From positions 284,515,578 to 284,579,577 of the forward strand of contig NC_133660.1 of NCBI RefSeq assembly GCF_037893015.1: a stretch of 64,000 nucleotides of DNA. Direction: 5' to 3'. Positions 41,669 to 54,290 of the stretch are shown here, piece by piece (position 1 is the stretch's first letter; every line of letters starts with the position of its first letter). Made by a program: the position numbers and the translations under genes. This DNA comes from Macrotis lagotis. Taxonomy: Eukaryota; Chordata; Mammalia; Peramelemorphia; Peramelidae. The notes under the pieces were generated by a model, which was given only the letters and a program-made list of their open reading frames with translations, made no database searches and was not told where the DNA came from.

Positions 41669-43259
41669 GATGGGAACAGGGAAAGCTTGGTGGAGGATCT
41701 TGGCCTACTGCCAGGCCTTCCCAGAGGGGTGAGAAAGGGGATGGGGGTCCTGTGGGGGAATGGCAGGGTGCTGCCGGGCTGGACCAGGAGTGGTGAGGAG
41801 AGGGTGGGCCCGCCTTCTCTCCAGAGCAGGCAGAACTTGGCTCTTTTGCGGCTCGCATAAATAAAAATGATAAAAACCTGCCTCCACCAGATTCTGGGTG
41901 GCAGTAAATTACTTCACACCTGAGATGTCGCCACGACCGCCTGTAATGAGCCCATCTTAGATGCGGGCGCATGGGGCTGTGGAGCCAGCCTGCTCTGGGC
42001 TGGGGGTATAATTTCATTCCTCCCCACATTTGGCAGTCTTGCAAATAAGATTTCACTTCCCCTGTGAATCTGAGGGGGGTGCGGAGATTTCATTCAGCCA
42101 TTGGTCAGTGGCCTCAGGAAAGCCCATTTGTGTGGCCTCTGGGGGAAGTGACCAAGGAAGCCCGGGTCGGGGGAGTGGTCACGTTGGGTCCTGATCAGAC
42201 AGAGTGAGGTCTGGGGGACCCCATATTCTGTTGAGGACAGAAGGAAAAATGAGAACAGGCAGCTGCTGAGCCAGTGGGGTAGGCCAGGCTAGCTTGGACA
42301 GTCCTGGGCCCAGAGTTCTACCCGGGGCTAGGCACCTGGACCTTTGCTCTAGAAGGAAGAAATTGAAAGAACATGGTCAGTACCTTCCTGTGGGCATTAC
42401 AGTTGTGCCGTGTCTGCCCTGCCCAGCCGTGAGGCTGGCAGCCTGGGCCCCTCTCCCCAGGGAACATTTTGCTTGTTACTGTTCTGCATCTGGGGCTCCA
42501 GAACTGAGACCAGGTCAAGAGCAGAGGTTTGAAGATCCAGAACAGGGTGGAAGTGACCTGCTCGGAACAATAGCCACGAAGTGTCTAAGGTGACTGGAAC
42601 CCAAACCCATTTCTCCCTCCACTAGGACAGGTTGCGCCTCAACCATGTAAACAGTGTCTTTCTGGGTGGGGAAAGAGAACAGATATGTGGGGAAACAGGC
42701 TTTGTCAAGGTCTGTCAGGGTGGCACTGGGGAGAGGTCATGCACCCTGGACTGGGGGTACAAGGACATTCTGCCTTTCGCCTTTGGTGCCCCAGTGGAGT
42801 GGAGTGCTGTCCCCTAGGTTGGCCACTTCACTCTCTGGGTCTGCTCTCTCTCTAAAGTGGAAGGATCAGATCTAGTGGTTTCTAAGGATGTGATCCCTCA
42901 TCCTCTGACCTAGGCCCCACCTGCTCCTGACCTCCTTTTTTCTAAGACCCTCCCATCCTGATGTCCCCTGTCCTAGGCTCAGGATTCTAAGGAGAATCTG
43001 GCCCTTGGATGTGACTTGTCCCCAGCTCAGAGCCCTGCAGCTTTCTGGGAGGCTGCCCTAGAAGCCTGGGCGGAGGCTGGGCCTCCCCAGCCCCTTCCTC
43101 TGCCCCTCCTTGTGCCACCAGCCCCGTGACTGCTTGGGCTTCCAGGGCTCTACTCTGAAGGGTGAGGCCTTGAGGGGCGGGAGTGAGGTCAGCATCTTCC
43201 AGACTTCCCCTATCCTGTGCATCAGTGTCAGCATCAGCCTCTGACGGGGACCAGCTGTC

Positions 43260-43510
43260 ATCACGTCATGTTTTCAGGTTGAGAAATATCTTTGTTTCAT
43301 TTGAGCAGAAGGAAAAACCCATTAACCTGTAACCAGACATGAAATCAGATCTAATGCAAAAGTAATGAGCTTTTATTTTATGTTAAATTTAGCATTAACG
43401 ACTGGGAGCCTGATGAAAAATAATGTTTTTATTCCTTCTCCCCCTCATTTTGGATGTGAGAAATGCAGATAAAAGCAGAGATTTGTGAAATGGGGCAGAA
43501 ATCATTTTTT
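43260..43510. promoter_or_regulatory. AT-rich candidate conserved noncoding element
   Basis: Repeat-free block with TAAT/ATTA cores and TTTATT runs (ATTAACCTGTAACC, AAAGTAATGAGCTTTTATT, TTAGCATTAACG) between GC-richer flanks. Function not shown by sequence. Confidence 0.35.
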
Positions 43511-43879
43511 CAAGGGAGAAAAAGGGGTGTGTGGACTGAAAGACCCCCAGGGGGCAGAACAGAGCATTGGGGCTCCCCAAGCTTCCCCACAGTTCCCCAC
43601 ATATCTCTCTGCCCACCTGCTTCCTGCCTCTTGGTTAAGCCTTGACCCCCGTTACTATGTCTCACTTTGGGACGTGCCAGAAGCCAGAGATAAAGTCATT
43701 GGCCCCTTCCCTGAGGCTGCTTCGCATCTCTCTGATTGACTGGAAGCTCCTGGAGGGCAGGGGCAGTCTTGGTTTTCTCTCTCCATCCCCAGTCCAGCAC
43801 CTGGAGCATGGTACCCCTTGGTTTTTGTGTTCCATAAAATGACAGGCTGGGCTAGTGATTGGAGTCATGTTTGCTTGGA

Positions 43880-44070
43880 GTTTTCTCAGCAGAGATACTG
43901 GAAGGATTTTGTCATTCATTTCCCTTTCCAATTCATATGACAGATGAGGAAACTGAGGCAAACAGGGTGATGTGGCTTGCCCAGGGTCACACAACTAGGA
44001 AGTGTCTGAGGCCAGATCTGAATGCAAGGTGAGTCTTCAGAAGACTCTGTGGCTTCACCTAGCTGCCCCC
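43880..44070 (-). mobile_element. MAR1-type SINE, reverse orientation
   Basis: CATTTCCCTTTCCAATTC, ATGAGGAAACTGAGGCAAAC, CTTGCCCAGGGTCACACAAC, TAGGAAGTGTCTGAGGCC and TTCACCTAGCTGCCCC. Confidence 0.75.
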
Positions 44071-45039
44071 ATGTCTGATACTTGGTCGCTTTGCCAGTTA
44101 ACCTCCAGGCTTCAGTTTTCTCATCTGTGAAATGGGGATAATGGTCCCTGGGGTGCCTGCCTCATGGGTAGTCGTGGTGGCCATGGTGTCCACATGAGAC
44201 AATCTGCACACAGAGTTGGGGTCTTCCACCTCTTTGTGTGGCAGACTCCTTAGGCCCCATCTCTGAATCTTGTTTGCAGAGGTAAACAGTGAAATCCTAA
44301 GGATTACAAAGTGAACAGTTACCAAGATAATGGGTGAAGTTCAGAAACTGCTTTTCTTTGCAGATATCTGCCATACTCTTTAAGGACCCTGGACATTTTA
44401 CTCCAGGCCTCTGGTCTGTGCCTGACCTTCACACTCGCTGAGGCAGCCCCTCTGATCTCATGGGAAAGCTAATCAATGGGAATGAGCTTCTGTTTCCTCC
44501 TCTTGTGCTTGAGGGCCGTAACCATCAGAGAACTTGATGCCTGGTCATGGGACCCCAGAATCCTGGATGAAGGGTCAAGGAGAGCAGGCTTTTGGTCAGA
44601 GATGTGAGATACTTCATCTGGGAATCAGGGGAACTGAAGTGGGGGGGTCTCCTGGCTGAGTCAGGAATAATGGATGGACTGGCCTACTGGGATCAGAGGT
44701 TCTCTTTCTAGGATCCTGTTGAGATGGGGCAGGTTGGCTCTCCACCCCTGAAATCTCAGGCAGGGAAATCCTCATCAGCCAGTATGGTAGGCCATGGGAG
44801 ACCACAGACACAAGTGTTTCCAGAGAAGGGTAAGGATAGAGAGAGCAGGTCCCATTGAGGAAGCTGGATACTGGCTAGGAAAAAGGAAGATGGGGCCAAA
44901 ACACAGAGGGTTTTGGGTAGACCTGCCAAGATAAAAGCCTCCAGGGTTTGGGGGTAATTCTCCGTGAAGGATTTTTGGAAAGAGAGGGACAAGAATCAGA
45001 CCAGTGAAGAAGGAAGGGGTGAAAGGTTGGCAAGGCAGG

Positions 45040-45195
45040 CAGTGTGGTGTAATGGGCAGGGCCCTCTATGCTCCCACCTGGACACCTGCTGGCCATGGAC
45101 TCTGACTTCCTTCTCCAACCCTCAGTTTCCCCATCTGCAGAGTGGGAGGGTTGGATTTGACCTCTGAGATCCTTTCTGAAGCTAAATCTTGACTG
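45040..45195 (+). repeat. MIR-type SINE relic
   Basis: GCAGTGTGGTGTAATGGGC, CTCAGTTTCCCCATCTGCAG and TTTGACCTCTGAGATCC in MIR order. Confidence 0.6.
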
Positions 45196-46699
45196 TCTAG
45201 CATAGGGAATGTCTACATCCTAGAGAACCTGGATCTGCTGGAAATACCACCTTCCATGGAAGGCAAAGAGGGTTTTGTGGATAGAGTCCTTCTAGCAAAT
45301 CTTAGCCAGGACTTAGAACATGCACAGTGTCTCAACCAGCCTATCCTAGTGCTGATCACTTTTGTAGGCGATAAATAAATGCTCGTTGGGTTGGTGAGGG
45401 GCTTGTTGATTGACCAGATAAACATCTAATGAGAAGTAGTTGAGCAAATGTGGTGGGTGGTATAGATCTAAATTTCAGGGTTCTCCAAAACTCTGGGGTG
45501 GAGGGCAACTTAGTGGTCATATGGTTCAGCTTGAACCAGAGAAGTTCTCCCTACAACATGTCTGAGTAATGGTCATCCAACCTGGGACGGGGAGTTCATT
45601 ATCTTCCCTTGCATCCCTCAAAAACCATACCATTGGGGATGACATCAGTGGAAACTGCCTCCAACTGAGGAGATGGGGAGATGACTGGATATACAGGCAT
45701 GAGACAACTGTAAAAGTTAAATCTTTCTATTTATTTCAAGAAAGGACAAGGAAGTGTAACTTGTACATTTTATATGAAAAAAAGGACAAAGGGATCCAAC
45801 ACATTCGTTTCAACAGTGAAAATTTGAAGGCACCTACAAAGAAGGAGGCTGGAGGGTGGGCAGCAGGGCACTTTGGTTTGTAGGGCCTCCGAGGAAAGAT
45901 TGGAGGGCGACGAATAGCAGAAACCCCAGCTGGTCAGAAACAAGGCCTTCGGCTTCCAGCCCACCAGTCACTGCCCGCCAGCTCTGCCCATGGATGCCTG
46001 GGCCCACACTGGAGCAGCGAGTGTCTGCCGGCCATGGTCTGTCTCAGGGAATTGGTTTGCCCTTAAAAAGAAATGGGAGGAAAGGGGCAGCCACAAAGCC
46101 CGGCCTGTGGCAGGACTGGAGCATCTACCTTCTAGAAGGATGCTGCCCCTGTCGCTTGATCTCTGCCACCTAGCAGGGTCCACACACCACTGCCCTTGGG
46201 GGCCCCTGCTCTGGTTTTCTGAATGGCAGAGAAGGAAGAGGCTGGGGCCAACGGAGCTGTGGATATGTGAGAGGGGAAAGTGGAGAATGGAAATGGAAAT
46301 AAGGAGGATCAGGAGGTTGAGGGGGCTAGGCAGAGGGGAAGGTGTGGAGGAAGGGAAGGAATGGCTGAGCTTTCCCAGAGGGTTGGCTAGCAGGCCCTCC
46401 TGGCTCCCAAGAGTGGTTTCCAATGCCTATTGGAGATGCTCCTACTTTCTCAACAGGGTCAGTCTTCTTTTAAGCCCCCCAATGGGACTATGAGTTGGGG
46501 CTTGTACCCATTTCTCTGTGGAGCTTACAGATGGGGGAGTGGGGGTTAATTTCATTTCTTACCCTCTAATAACTATGCATTCCTGTTCACACCCCCTTCT
46601 GACATTTATATAATTAGTGAGCCTCATGCAATGGAGCAATCTTTCTAGAAGAAACTGTGTTTATAATTGCAACTCCAACCTTCTTCCCAGCATTCATTC

Positions 46700-46855
46700 T
46701 CTTGCTTGCTCTCTCTCTCTCTCTCTCTCCTCCCCCAGTTTCCTTCCCATCTTCCTTCCTTCACTCTGTCCCCCTCCTTCCTTCTCCCCCCCCCCCTCAG
46801 ATTGTCTCTTTTCGGTCCATCCATCCATCCATCCATCCATCCATCCATCCATCTG
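46700..46855 (+). repeat. (CT)n, poly-C and (ATCC)n simple-repeat cluster
   Basis: A CT run at about 46707-46730, an 11-C run at 46786-46796 and a clean ATCC array at about 46817-46855. Confidence 0.88.
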
Positions 46856-49314
46856 ATTCTTCAGCAGGGACATAATGACTTATGAGGGCAGATGCCATCT
46901 TCCCCCTAAATATCTGTTAGCCTCTGGGTTTGACCTGGGGCAGGGCCCTGGAGCCCTCCCTCCCTGTGAGATGGCAGCTGCGGGATGCTTCCTAGCCACC
47001 AGCTCACCATGGTAAGCGAGAAGCCGAGTTGGGCCCCGGAAAGTCCGGCTGGGTTTGAGTATCTCTGACCACATCTGTACTTACACAAGAATGACTGTTC
47101 AGCAAGGGAATGGCCCCAAATGGGAAATTTTTGGTTCTCTAACATAAAAGTAGGTGAAAAGTGAAAGGTCAGCCTTGACGCTTGAGCAGCTTTTGGTGCT
47201 CCCTTCCCCTCATCGGCTCAGGCCCAGGGAGATGGCGCTGGGGCTGCTGGGTGGTGTGTCTACTTGCTGGTTCTCTCCAGGATTGGTTTGTTGCCTTTTT
47301 TCCTTTTGAACTGCAAGAACAAGCTTAAGTTGCTTTCCTGGGTGGGTGGGTGGGCTCAAGCCTTGGAGAACCTACAGGGGGCTGCAGGAAAACCAATGGG
47401 TGTTTATCAGAGCTGTTCCAGCCTCTCGGGTACGATGCCTGCCTGGCATCTGTTCTCACTCACCTCCCCTCAGAGGGGAAACTGAGTCAAAGAGAGTGGG
47501 CTAGAGCTGTTTAATCACCCATGATTAGGGAGAAGAAGCAACTTTTTCATAATGATGGATGGTATTGGAGGGGTTAGTCCCAGTGTCAGCAAGATCTGGA
47601 TTCGAATTTCATCTTTGACATCCATTCTCCAGACAACTCCTGGAACTTCTAAGTCCTGGACCAGCTGTGCCCGAGGTGGATGAGCCCAAAAGGACATCCC
47701 CATGTGGAGAAGTTCCCTTAGAGGGTAAATGTCTAGAGGCAGGGACCCAGGAGAGCCGGGGATGACAGAAACCAGACATCCGTGACCGTTGGTGACCAGA
47801 GAGAGTGGGTCTCAGGTGGTGGCAGCTAAGATTTCTCTGGCTAGGCCACACAAAACAGACATTTGGTCTTCAGGTGGGGACAGAGGCCAGGTTTGGGGGA
47901 TGGATGGGTGTTTGTAGATGGAAGGGAGAAGGTGAGGCAGTATTGTGGTGGTGTTAGCCCTAGATAGAAGAATTCCCAAATCAGAGGCATCCATGGCCTA
48001 GCTTTTAAAGTAACAGTAACAAGAGTTGACATTTATCTAGTGGGTTAAGAGTTGCAAAATGCTTTACATAGATGAACTCATTTGAAATATGTCTATGTAT
48101 CCATATGCACATATCCATACACATCATTGGGAAGCGGGGGCCAGGATGGGGAAGCCAGGCTGAGTGTGGGGCTACTCTGTATCCTGTTGGAGATAGCAGA
48201 ATCCTAATCCAAATGGGTTCATTGGCCCCTCAAGGGAGGTTGCGACTCAAGAACTCAGGGGCTCAACTGGAGAATTTGGAATAAAATTCCAAGAACTTGC
48301 CCCTTTGGGTGAGCGGCTCCCCTGGGCAGTGTCTGCAAAAGGAGGAATGAGGACGGACGGGTGGGCAGGTCTCTCACCTGTCCTTGTTGGCTGCTCATGG
48401 AAAAGGAGACGTTTTAGGAGGCCTCTTGGCAATTCTCTGAGGCAGATTTATGGCGTGATGGTGGGATTGAGTATGGTCCTTGGGATAATTGAATTTCTGA
48501 AACCAGGACACACAATAAATTTTTTTTTAAAAAGCTAGGAAAATTTTTTTTTAAAGCAAATGGAGATTTTAGCCAACGACATGCTACATTTCAAAGAAGC
48601 GCATGAGAAATAAAAATGCCCCAGGCAGCCAAGGACCAGACGAGTTAGAAGAGTGTGGGCTGGAGGAGTGGATTGTAGGGTTGTAGAGAGGAGGAGGAGG
48701 AAGAGCTGGTGCTAGGATCTGACTAGAGGAGCAGCTGGCCTGAGAGAAAGATCCTTGACTTGGAACTGGAGAGTTCAGAAACCATCAAGGCCAACTCTTA
48801 TTTTACAGATGGGGAAACTGAGGCCCAGCAAGGGGACATCACCCAGGGGCAGAGCCTAGATTTGAATCTAGGTCTTCTGACCCCAGGTTCAGCCTTCTTT
48901 TCACCATACTGGACTGACTTGGACCAGAAACTCCTCTGCTTCATTTCTTCCCCAGCTGGATGCTTTTATGAGTCAAAGAAAACATGAGATTGGCTCCACT
49001 GTGGTGCCCCCTGCCCACCTGTTCTGCCTTCTTGGTCGGCTCTGCTCTGCTCCAACCTGCTCATTGCTTGGAGGAGACTCCAGCTTCTTTCCTGCTTTGG
49101 TCCTTTTCTGAGCCCCTGAAGGTAGCCAGCACCAGAGCCAGTCCCCAGGACCCCTGGGCTGGCTTGCATTTGGACTTTTTAAAAACTCCCCATTGAGACA
49201 GCCAGGAGTCTTTGAGAAGCCTGGTGGTGGTGGATTGGTCTTCATTCCTACATGTTAAAGGGGGAGGGAGTCTCCGATTTAGAGCCAGAGAAATTCTCCC
49301 CTACTTTAGGGGTG

Positions 49315-49500
49315 TGTGGGACTTGGAGTCAGAAAAGAACTAAGTTCAAATTTTACCTCTGCCATTTGCTAGCTGTGTGACCTTGGGCAAATTTTTGCTT
49401 TCTGGAGGTTCAAAGCCCTCATCTCTTCCCTCCCAGGGAGGTTCTGAGGATCAAATGGAATAATATTTGGAAAATGCTGAGCACCAGGTCTAATAAGTGA
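49315..49500 (+). repeat. MIR-type SINE relic
   Basis: CTAAGTTCAAATTTTACCTC, GCTAGCTGTGTGACCTTGGG, GGTTCTGAGGATCAAATGG and TGGAAAATGCTGAGCACC. Confidence 0.75.
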
Positions 49501-50169
49501 TTAATAAAGCTTATTCCTTTTTCCCTCATCTGTCACGTGGGAGTAATTACTCATGGGATTGTGATGTGAACCACAGATGACCTAGTGAATGTAGAGTCTC
49601 CCAACTCTTGGTGACCGATGGAAATACCAGTTCTTATTTTAGGGTGGTGGGTGTTTAAAGCAGGGGAGCCCGGAGCTCCCCATTTCCCAAATCATTCCTT
49701 AGACTGGGCCCTTTGGCTACTCTTCGTGAGAACCTCAGTTTCTCCCCTCCCCTCCCATCCCTGTTGTAGGAGCCTTTTCCCCAACCCCATTGGAAAGGAT
49801 GCAGCTCCACCAAGGGATTGGGCCCAGTGCTGGAAATGCCCAAGCTTGTGTCTTCAGCTAGATCTTCTTCAGAGAGATCCCACAGGGCTGAGCCCTGCCC
49901 CAAGCAGACCAAACCCCATCTGGGAAGGGGTTCTGCCTGGGGGGGGGTGAGACCCCTCTGCTTCATATTTATGTGTAAATGGGAATGGAGACCTTCACTT
50001 CTGAGGCCAGCCCTCCAAATTTGCAGCCTTCCCATGTCAGCAACCTCTGGAAAGGCACAGGCTATGACAGGTGCCAAGCCCTGATCAGTGTGCTTGGGGA
50101 AAGATTGTGAGCAACCCATCCTTCCAGCTGCTTCCCCTAGCAAGACCTGAAAAAAGACTTTTCTCCAGC

Positions 50170-50300
50170 TGGAAGGTTCTTAGGAAATTGAGGCCCAAAG
50201 ATGCGACTTTGATTTGCCCATGGTCACATTGGAAGTAAAGACAGTCAGCATTTGAACTCAGGCCTTGACTCTCAGCCTAGAACTGTGCTTCCCCAATTGC
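50170..50300 (-). repeat. MIR-type SINE relic
   Basis: AGGAAATTGAGGCCCAAAG, TTTGCCCATGGTCACATTGG and GCATTTGAACTCAGGCC. Confidence 0.6.
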
Positions 50301-51594
50301 CTGCCAGACTCTCTTGGTTGTAAAAGATAAGAATCTGCCTCTTCAAGCCTCTCTCCTCACTAATAAGCAAAAGGATCCTCCCTGTACTGCCTCCACCCTA
50401 CCCCAACAACAAATGAACCTGCTCTCCCTCACATTTTTCAGGCTGGGAATCTGGCCTGTGGGCCCATGCTTGCCAAATGGCGCCACCCCTGACAAGTATT
50501 TGGGAGAAGGGGGTCTGGTTTCCCCAGAGAAAGTGAGGTCTGCTGCCCAGATCTGAGGCTGCCCTGAGCCCAGGGTGGGAGGGAGCATTCCTTTGTCCCT
50601 TTGTTTTCCTTGTGTTTTTTCATCAGCCAGAGGGGTCCATCAGAGGCTTCTCTCTTGAACCTAGAGCAAGTTTCTTTCTGGATCTTTTCTTGGGATCCAG
50701 AGTGCTCTGTTCTCTTTGGGCCCCTTTGTCTTCCTGTTGAGATTTGAATTTCTCATCTTTTTCCTGTAGTGGGACGACTGGGCAGAGGGGAGGCATTATA
50801 TGGTGACCTTCTCGAGGGCAGGAGCTGGTTTTGCCCTTCTTTCTATCCCCAGCACTAAGGTCTAATGTCAGCAGTCTGTCTTGGAGCTGCAAAGTGGGAA
50901 GGGAAACAGCACACTGGCAACTTTCTCGGGGCTCTGCCACTCTGGGGAGTCTTTCATGATCCTAGTGGAAAGCACGGCTGGGCCCGTTTGGCTCTTTGCC
51001 TAGGCACCTGTTTAAGTCCTGTCCCTGGATGGTTACCCCTGTGGCAGCTTGACCTTCAGGACTGTGCTTTCCCTACCTCAAGCCTCAGTTGACCACCTCT
51101 GACCAGCTGTGTTCCTTTAGAATCCAAGTGGAGGTCTGGCTAAATGTGGAAGACAAATGTCTCCAGCACTTCCCTGGGCAAGCTTCTGGAGGTGTTGATC
51201 CCAGCACCACCAACCACCTTACCATCCTTTAAGCAAAATAGAAATGTGTCTTATCAAAGCAGCTATCACAAATCCTTGAGCTCATGCTGTCCTCCCCCGT
51301 AGGACCCCTTCCTTTCATCCTTTGGACCAGAAGGAGAGCACAGTCCAACTTCCTCATTGGGCAGAGGCCCGGGACCCCTGATGAGCAGGAGGAGGTGGGA
51401 GAACAGGGCAGTCCAGGCCCTAGACCTCTAGGATCACTGTGTCTAGGGTGCCCGGGCCTAAATCTCTGCCCCCCCCCCCCCCACTCCTGTTCTAACATGG
51501 AGCCTGGCAGGCAGAAAAGAGCTGATTTAGACTAGAAGATGGAGGCAGCAGCCTGGGGGTAGGGGAAGGGGGAAAAAAAAGGAAAGAAAAGAGG

Positions 51595-51910
51595 CTTTTG
51601 ATGCGCATCATGTCTGCAGAATGGAGTATGACTAATTAATAGATTTTATTCTTAGTAATCTCTTAAGCATTCCATACGTTGGGCCCTCTCTCTTGAGCTG
51701 TGACGGGCACAAGAGCCCTCATTCGCAGGATGCAAATGAATCGGCAGCTTCTGGGGCCTCCTTTCTTTGGTTCCTTGGGTTGTTTTTTTTTTTTCCTAGA
51801 GAAAATTTAAAGGAAAATTGCAGTGTAATAGAAAGGAGATTCTAATCATTCCATCTAATTACCACTAAGGCGAAGCCATTTAACCAGAAAAAAAAATGTG
51901 ACTTTTTTTG
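51595..51910. promoter_or_regulatory. AT-rich candidate conserved noncoding element
   Basis: Holds a 10-bp palindrome GATGCGCATC (51600-51609), an octamer ATGCAAAT (51730-51737), ACTAATTAATAG and TCTAATTACC cores. No repeat is recognised. About 5 kb past the FLRT1 3' end, so an FLRT1 or MACROD1 enhancer is possible but untested. Confidence 0.38.
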
Positions 51911-52199
51911 GGGTGGGTGAGTGGGGGTTGTTTTCAAAAAAATCTGTCTAAAATGGAACAGAAGTTGCATTAATTTGGAGACCTACTCATCAAGGTAGGG
52001 GTACAGGCTGGGGATGGGGAGAATTGTCACCCCAAGACCAGATGCTGCCGGGCAGGGTTTCCATCCTGAAGCTGTTTATGCATGGCCAGGGAGGGCTGCT
52101 TTCCTAAGGGACACCTACATCTCTTGTAAAAAAGTCTCTTCTTGTCCCTTCTCCCCTTACCACCTCTGATTGACTTTTGTCTGTCCCTAGTGGGGGATA

Positions 52200-53080
52200 A
52201 TTAATAAATGCATCAATTGATCTGTAGAATGAAGAGATTGGACTGGAGATGCCTAAGTTTCCTCATTTCCTGCCTGATATACAGAAGGTATTTAATAAAC
52301 ATTTATTTACTGAGTGATCTGTAAGATGAAGAGATTGCCCTAGAGATCCCTAAGTTTCCTCCACTTAACTCATTGCCTGCCTGGTAAACAGAAGGTTATT
52401 AATAAATGCTTATCTGTTGATTGATCTGTAAAATGAAGAGATTAGACTAGACATCCCTAAATTTCCTTTCTTTAGCTCATTGCTTGCCTGATCTACAGAA
52501 GGTACTTAATAAATGCTTATTTGCTGATTGATCTGTAAAATGAAGAGATTGAACTAGAGATCCCTAAGTTTCCTCCACTTAACTCATTGCCTGCCTGTAA
52601 ACAGAAGGTTATTAATAAATGTTTATCTGTTGATTGATCCATAAAATGAAGAGATTGGACTAGACATCCTCCCCTTAGCTCATTGCTTGTCTTGATATAC
52701 AGAAGGTGTTTATTAAATGCTTATTTACTGATTGATCTGTAAAACGAGGAAGATGTAACTAGAGATCTCTTAGCTCATTGCCTGTTCAGTATGCAGTTGA
52801 TCTTCAGTAAAATATTTTTTGTTGATTGATCTTTCCAGATCTCTAAGTTTCCTCCAGGCTCTAGGTCCTCTGTACTTATCCGCACAGTACACAGGAAGCA
52901 TTTAATAAATGCTCATTTGTTGGTTGTTCTGTCCAGTGAGGAAGATGGGCTGGAGATTCTTCCATTTCTTTTAAGCTCTAGATTTTCAACACTTTGGTAC
53001 TCAGTAGGCATGTAATCAATGCTTATTGGTTGGTTGATTGATTTGTAAAACGAGGAGGTTAGATTAGCGATCTCTCTACC
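52200..53080 (+). repeat. Tandem array, about nine ~100-bp units, alternating A/B types
   Basis: TGATCTGTAAAATGAAGAG (or a variant) recurs at 52218, 52315, 52422, 52529, 52635, 52733, 52827, about 52925 and 53039. Each unit runs from a MIR-like stretch (TGTAAAATGAAGAGATTGGA) to an L2-like tail (CAGAAGGTACTTAATAAATG). Units 2 and 4 share CTTAACTCATTGCCTGCC and TTATCTGTTGAT; units 1, 3 and 5 share the GATATACAG or GATCTACAG and TTATTTACTGA type. Confidence 0.88.
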
Positions 53081-53679
53081 CTCTTCATAAAGTGGGCAAG
53101 AGGCAGATTCTTTGGGAAGGAGAATGGGAAGGTTGTAGGGGAACGGGGGGGTGCTTTGGGGAGCCTTTATGATGGGCATAGGCCTGGAAGCTTGTAATTT
53201 TCGGTCTTTATCTGAGTCCTCAAATTCGGTTGGGATGGGCCAGGGGCTCAGGGGATGTTGGGAGCCCTTCTGCTTTTGGTCTGGTGGAGAGAACTCCAGG
53301 TGTGGGAAGTTCACTGCTCCATTGCTGATTAGCTCTTGTTTCAGGAGAATGGTCTGGGGCCAGTTGAAGGGACCTGCCCAGGTCAAGGGCCTGGGCTCTT
53401 CGCTCACCACTACCCGATGTCTCTCTTAGACTTTGGCCTTTTCTATGCTATCCCAATGTGGAAAGGAGCATGTGATATTTTCCTTAGTTTACAGATGAGG
53501 TCCTTTGATCCCAGAGGAATTGGGGGGGCTGGCCTGAGGTCCTATAGCCAGGTAAAGTGAAGAGGGCAGATTAAAGCATAGCTTCCCAAAACTCCAGTCT
53601 CCTGGCTGACCAGGAACAGTGAGCAGCCAAAGTGGGGAAGATAAGGGGGGAATGGCCTGATCATTTCCTTGAAGCACCA

Positions 53680-53850
53680 GCCTTGGAGGCAGGGAAACCT
53701 TGTTTCAAATCTTGTCTCCCCCCATAGCCTAGCTGTGACTGGGCCAAGCCCCTTCCAATAACCTGTTTCCTCATCTGTAAAATGGAGCATAGGAGTAGTA
53801 TTGACCCAACCAAGATTTTTGAGGACCAAATGACGTCACATCTTTGGCCA
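53680..53850 (+). repeat. MIR-type SINE relic
   Basis: GGAGGCAGGGAAACCTTG, TTTCAAATCTTGTCTCC, CCTGTTTCCTCATCTGTAAA and GAGCATAGGAGTAGTATTG. Confidence 0.65.
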
Positions 53851-54139
53851 CCTTCAAATGTCCTAGAGATGTCAGCTTTTCTCACTGGTATTCTTTCATA
53901 GAATTTCAGAGTTGTAAGGGACCTCAGGGACATCTTCCTTCTGTGATATCCTCAGCAAATTGTCATATCTCCTTTGCTTGAATATTTCCAGTTATGGGCC
54001 ACTCACTACCTTCCTGAGACAGCTCACTCCATCTTCCTACAGGTTAAGAAGTTGCCCTTGGTGACGAACCTTTTGGAGCCTTACTGCTCCTGGTTTTTCT
54101 CTGTGGGAGAGCCATATGACCTCCCCTCTGGGGCACGGC

Positions 54140-54290
54140 CCTTTGGATAACCATGGAATCAGAGCTTGAGAGTGGAAGAGACCCTCACTCTTATCTGGTC
54201 CAATCCCCTCTTCTTCCAGATGAAGGAACTGAGACCCAGAGCAAAAGTGACTAGCTTAGGATCACTCCCCTCATCCCAGAACTCTCTGAG
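54140..54290 (-). repeat. MIR-type SINE relic
   Basis: CCATGGAATCAGAGCTTGAG, TCTGGTCCAATCCCCTC and GATGAAGGAACTGAGACCC. Confidence 0.6.
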
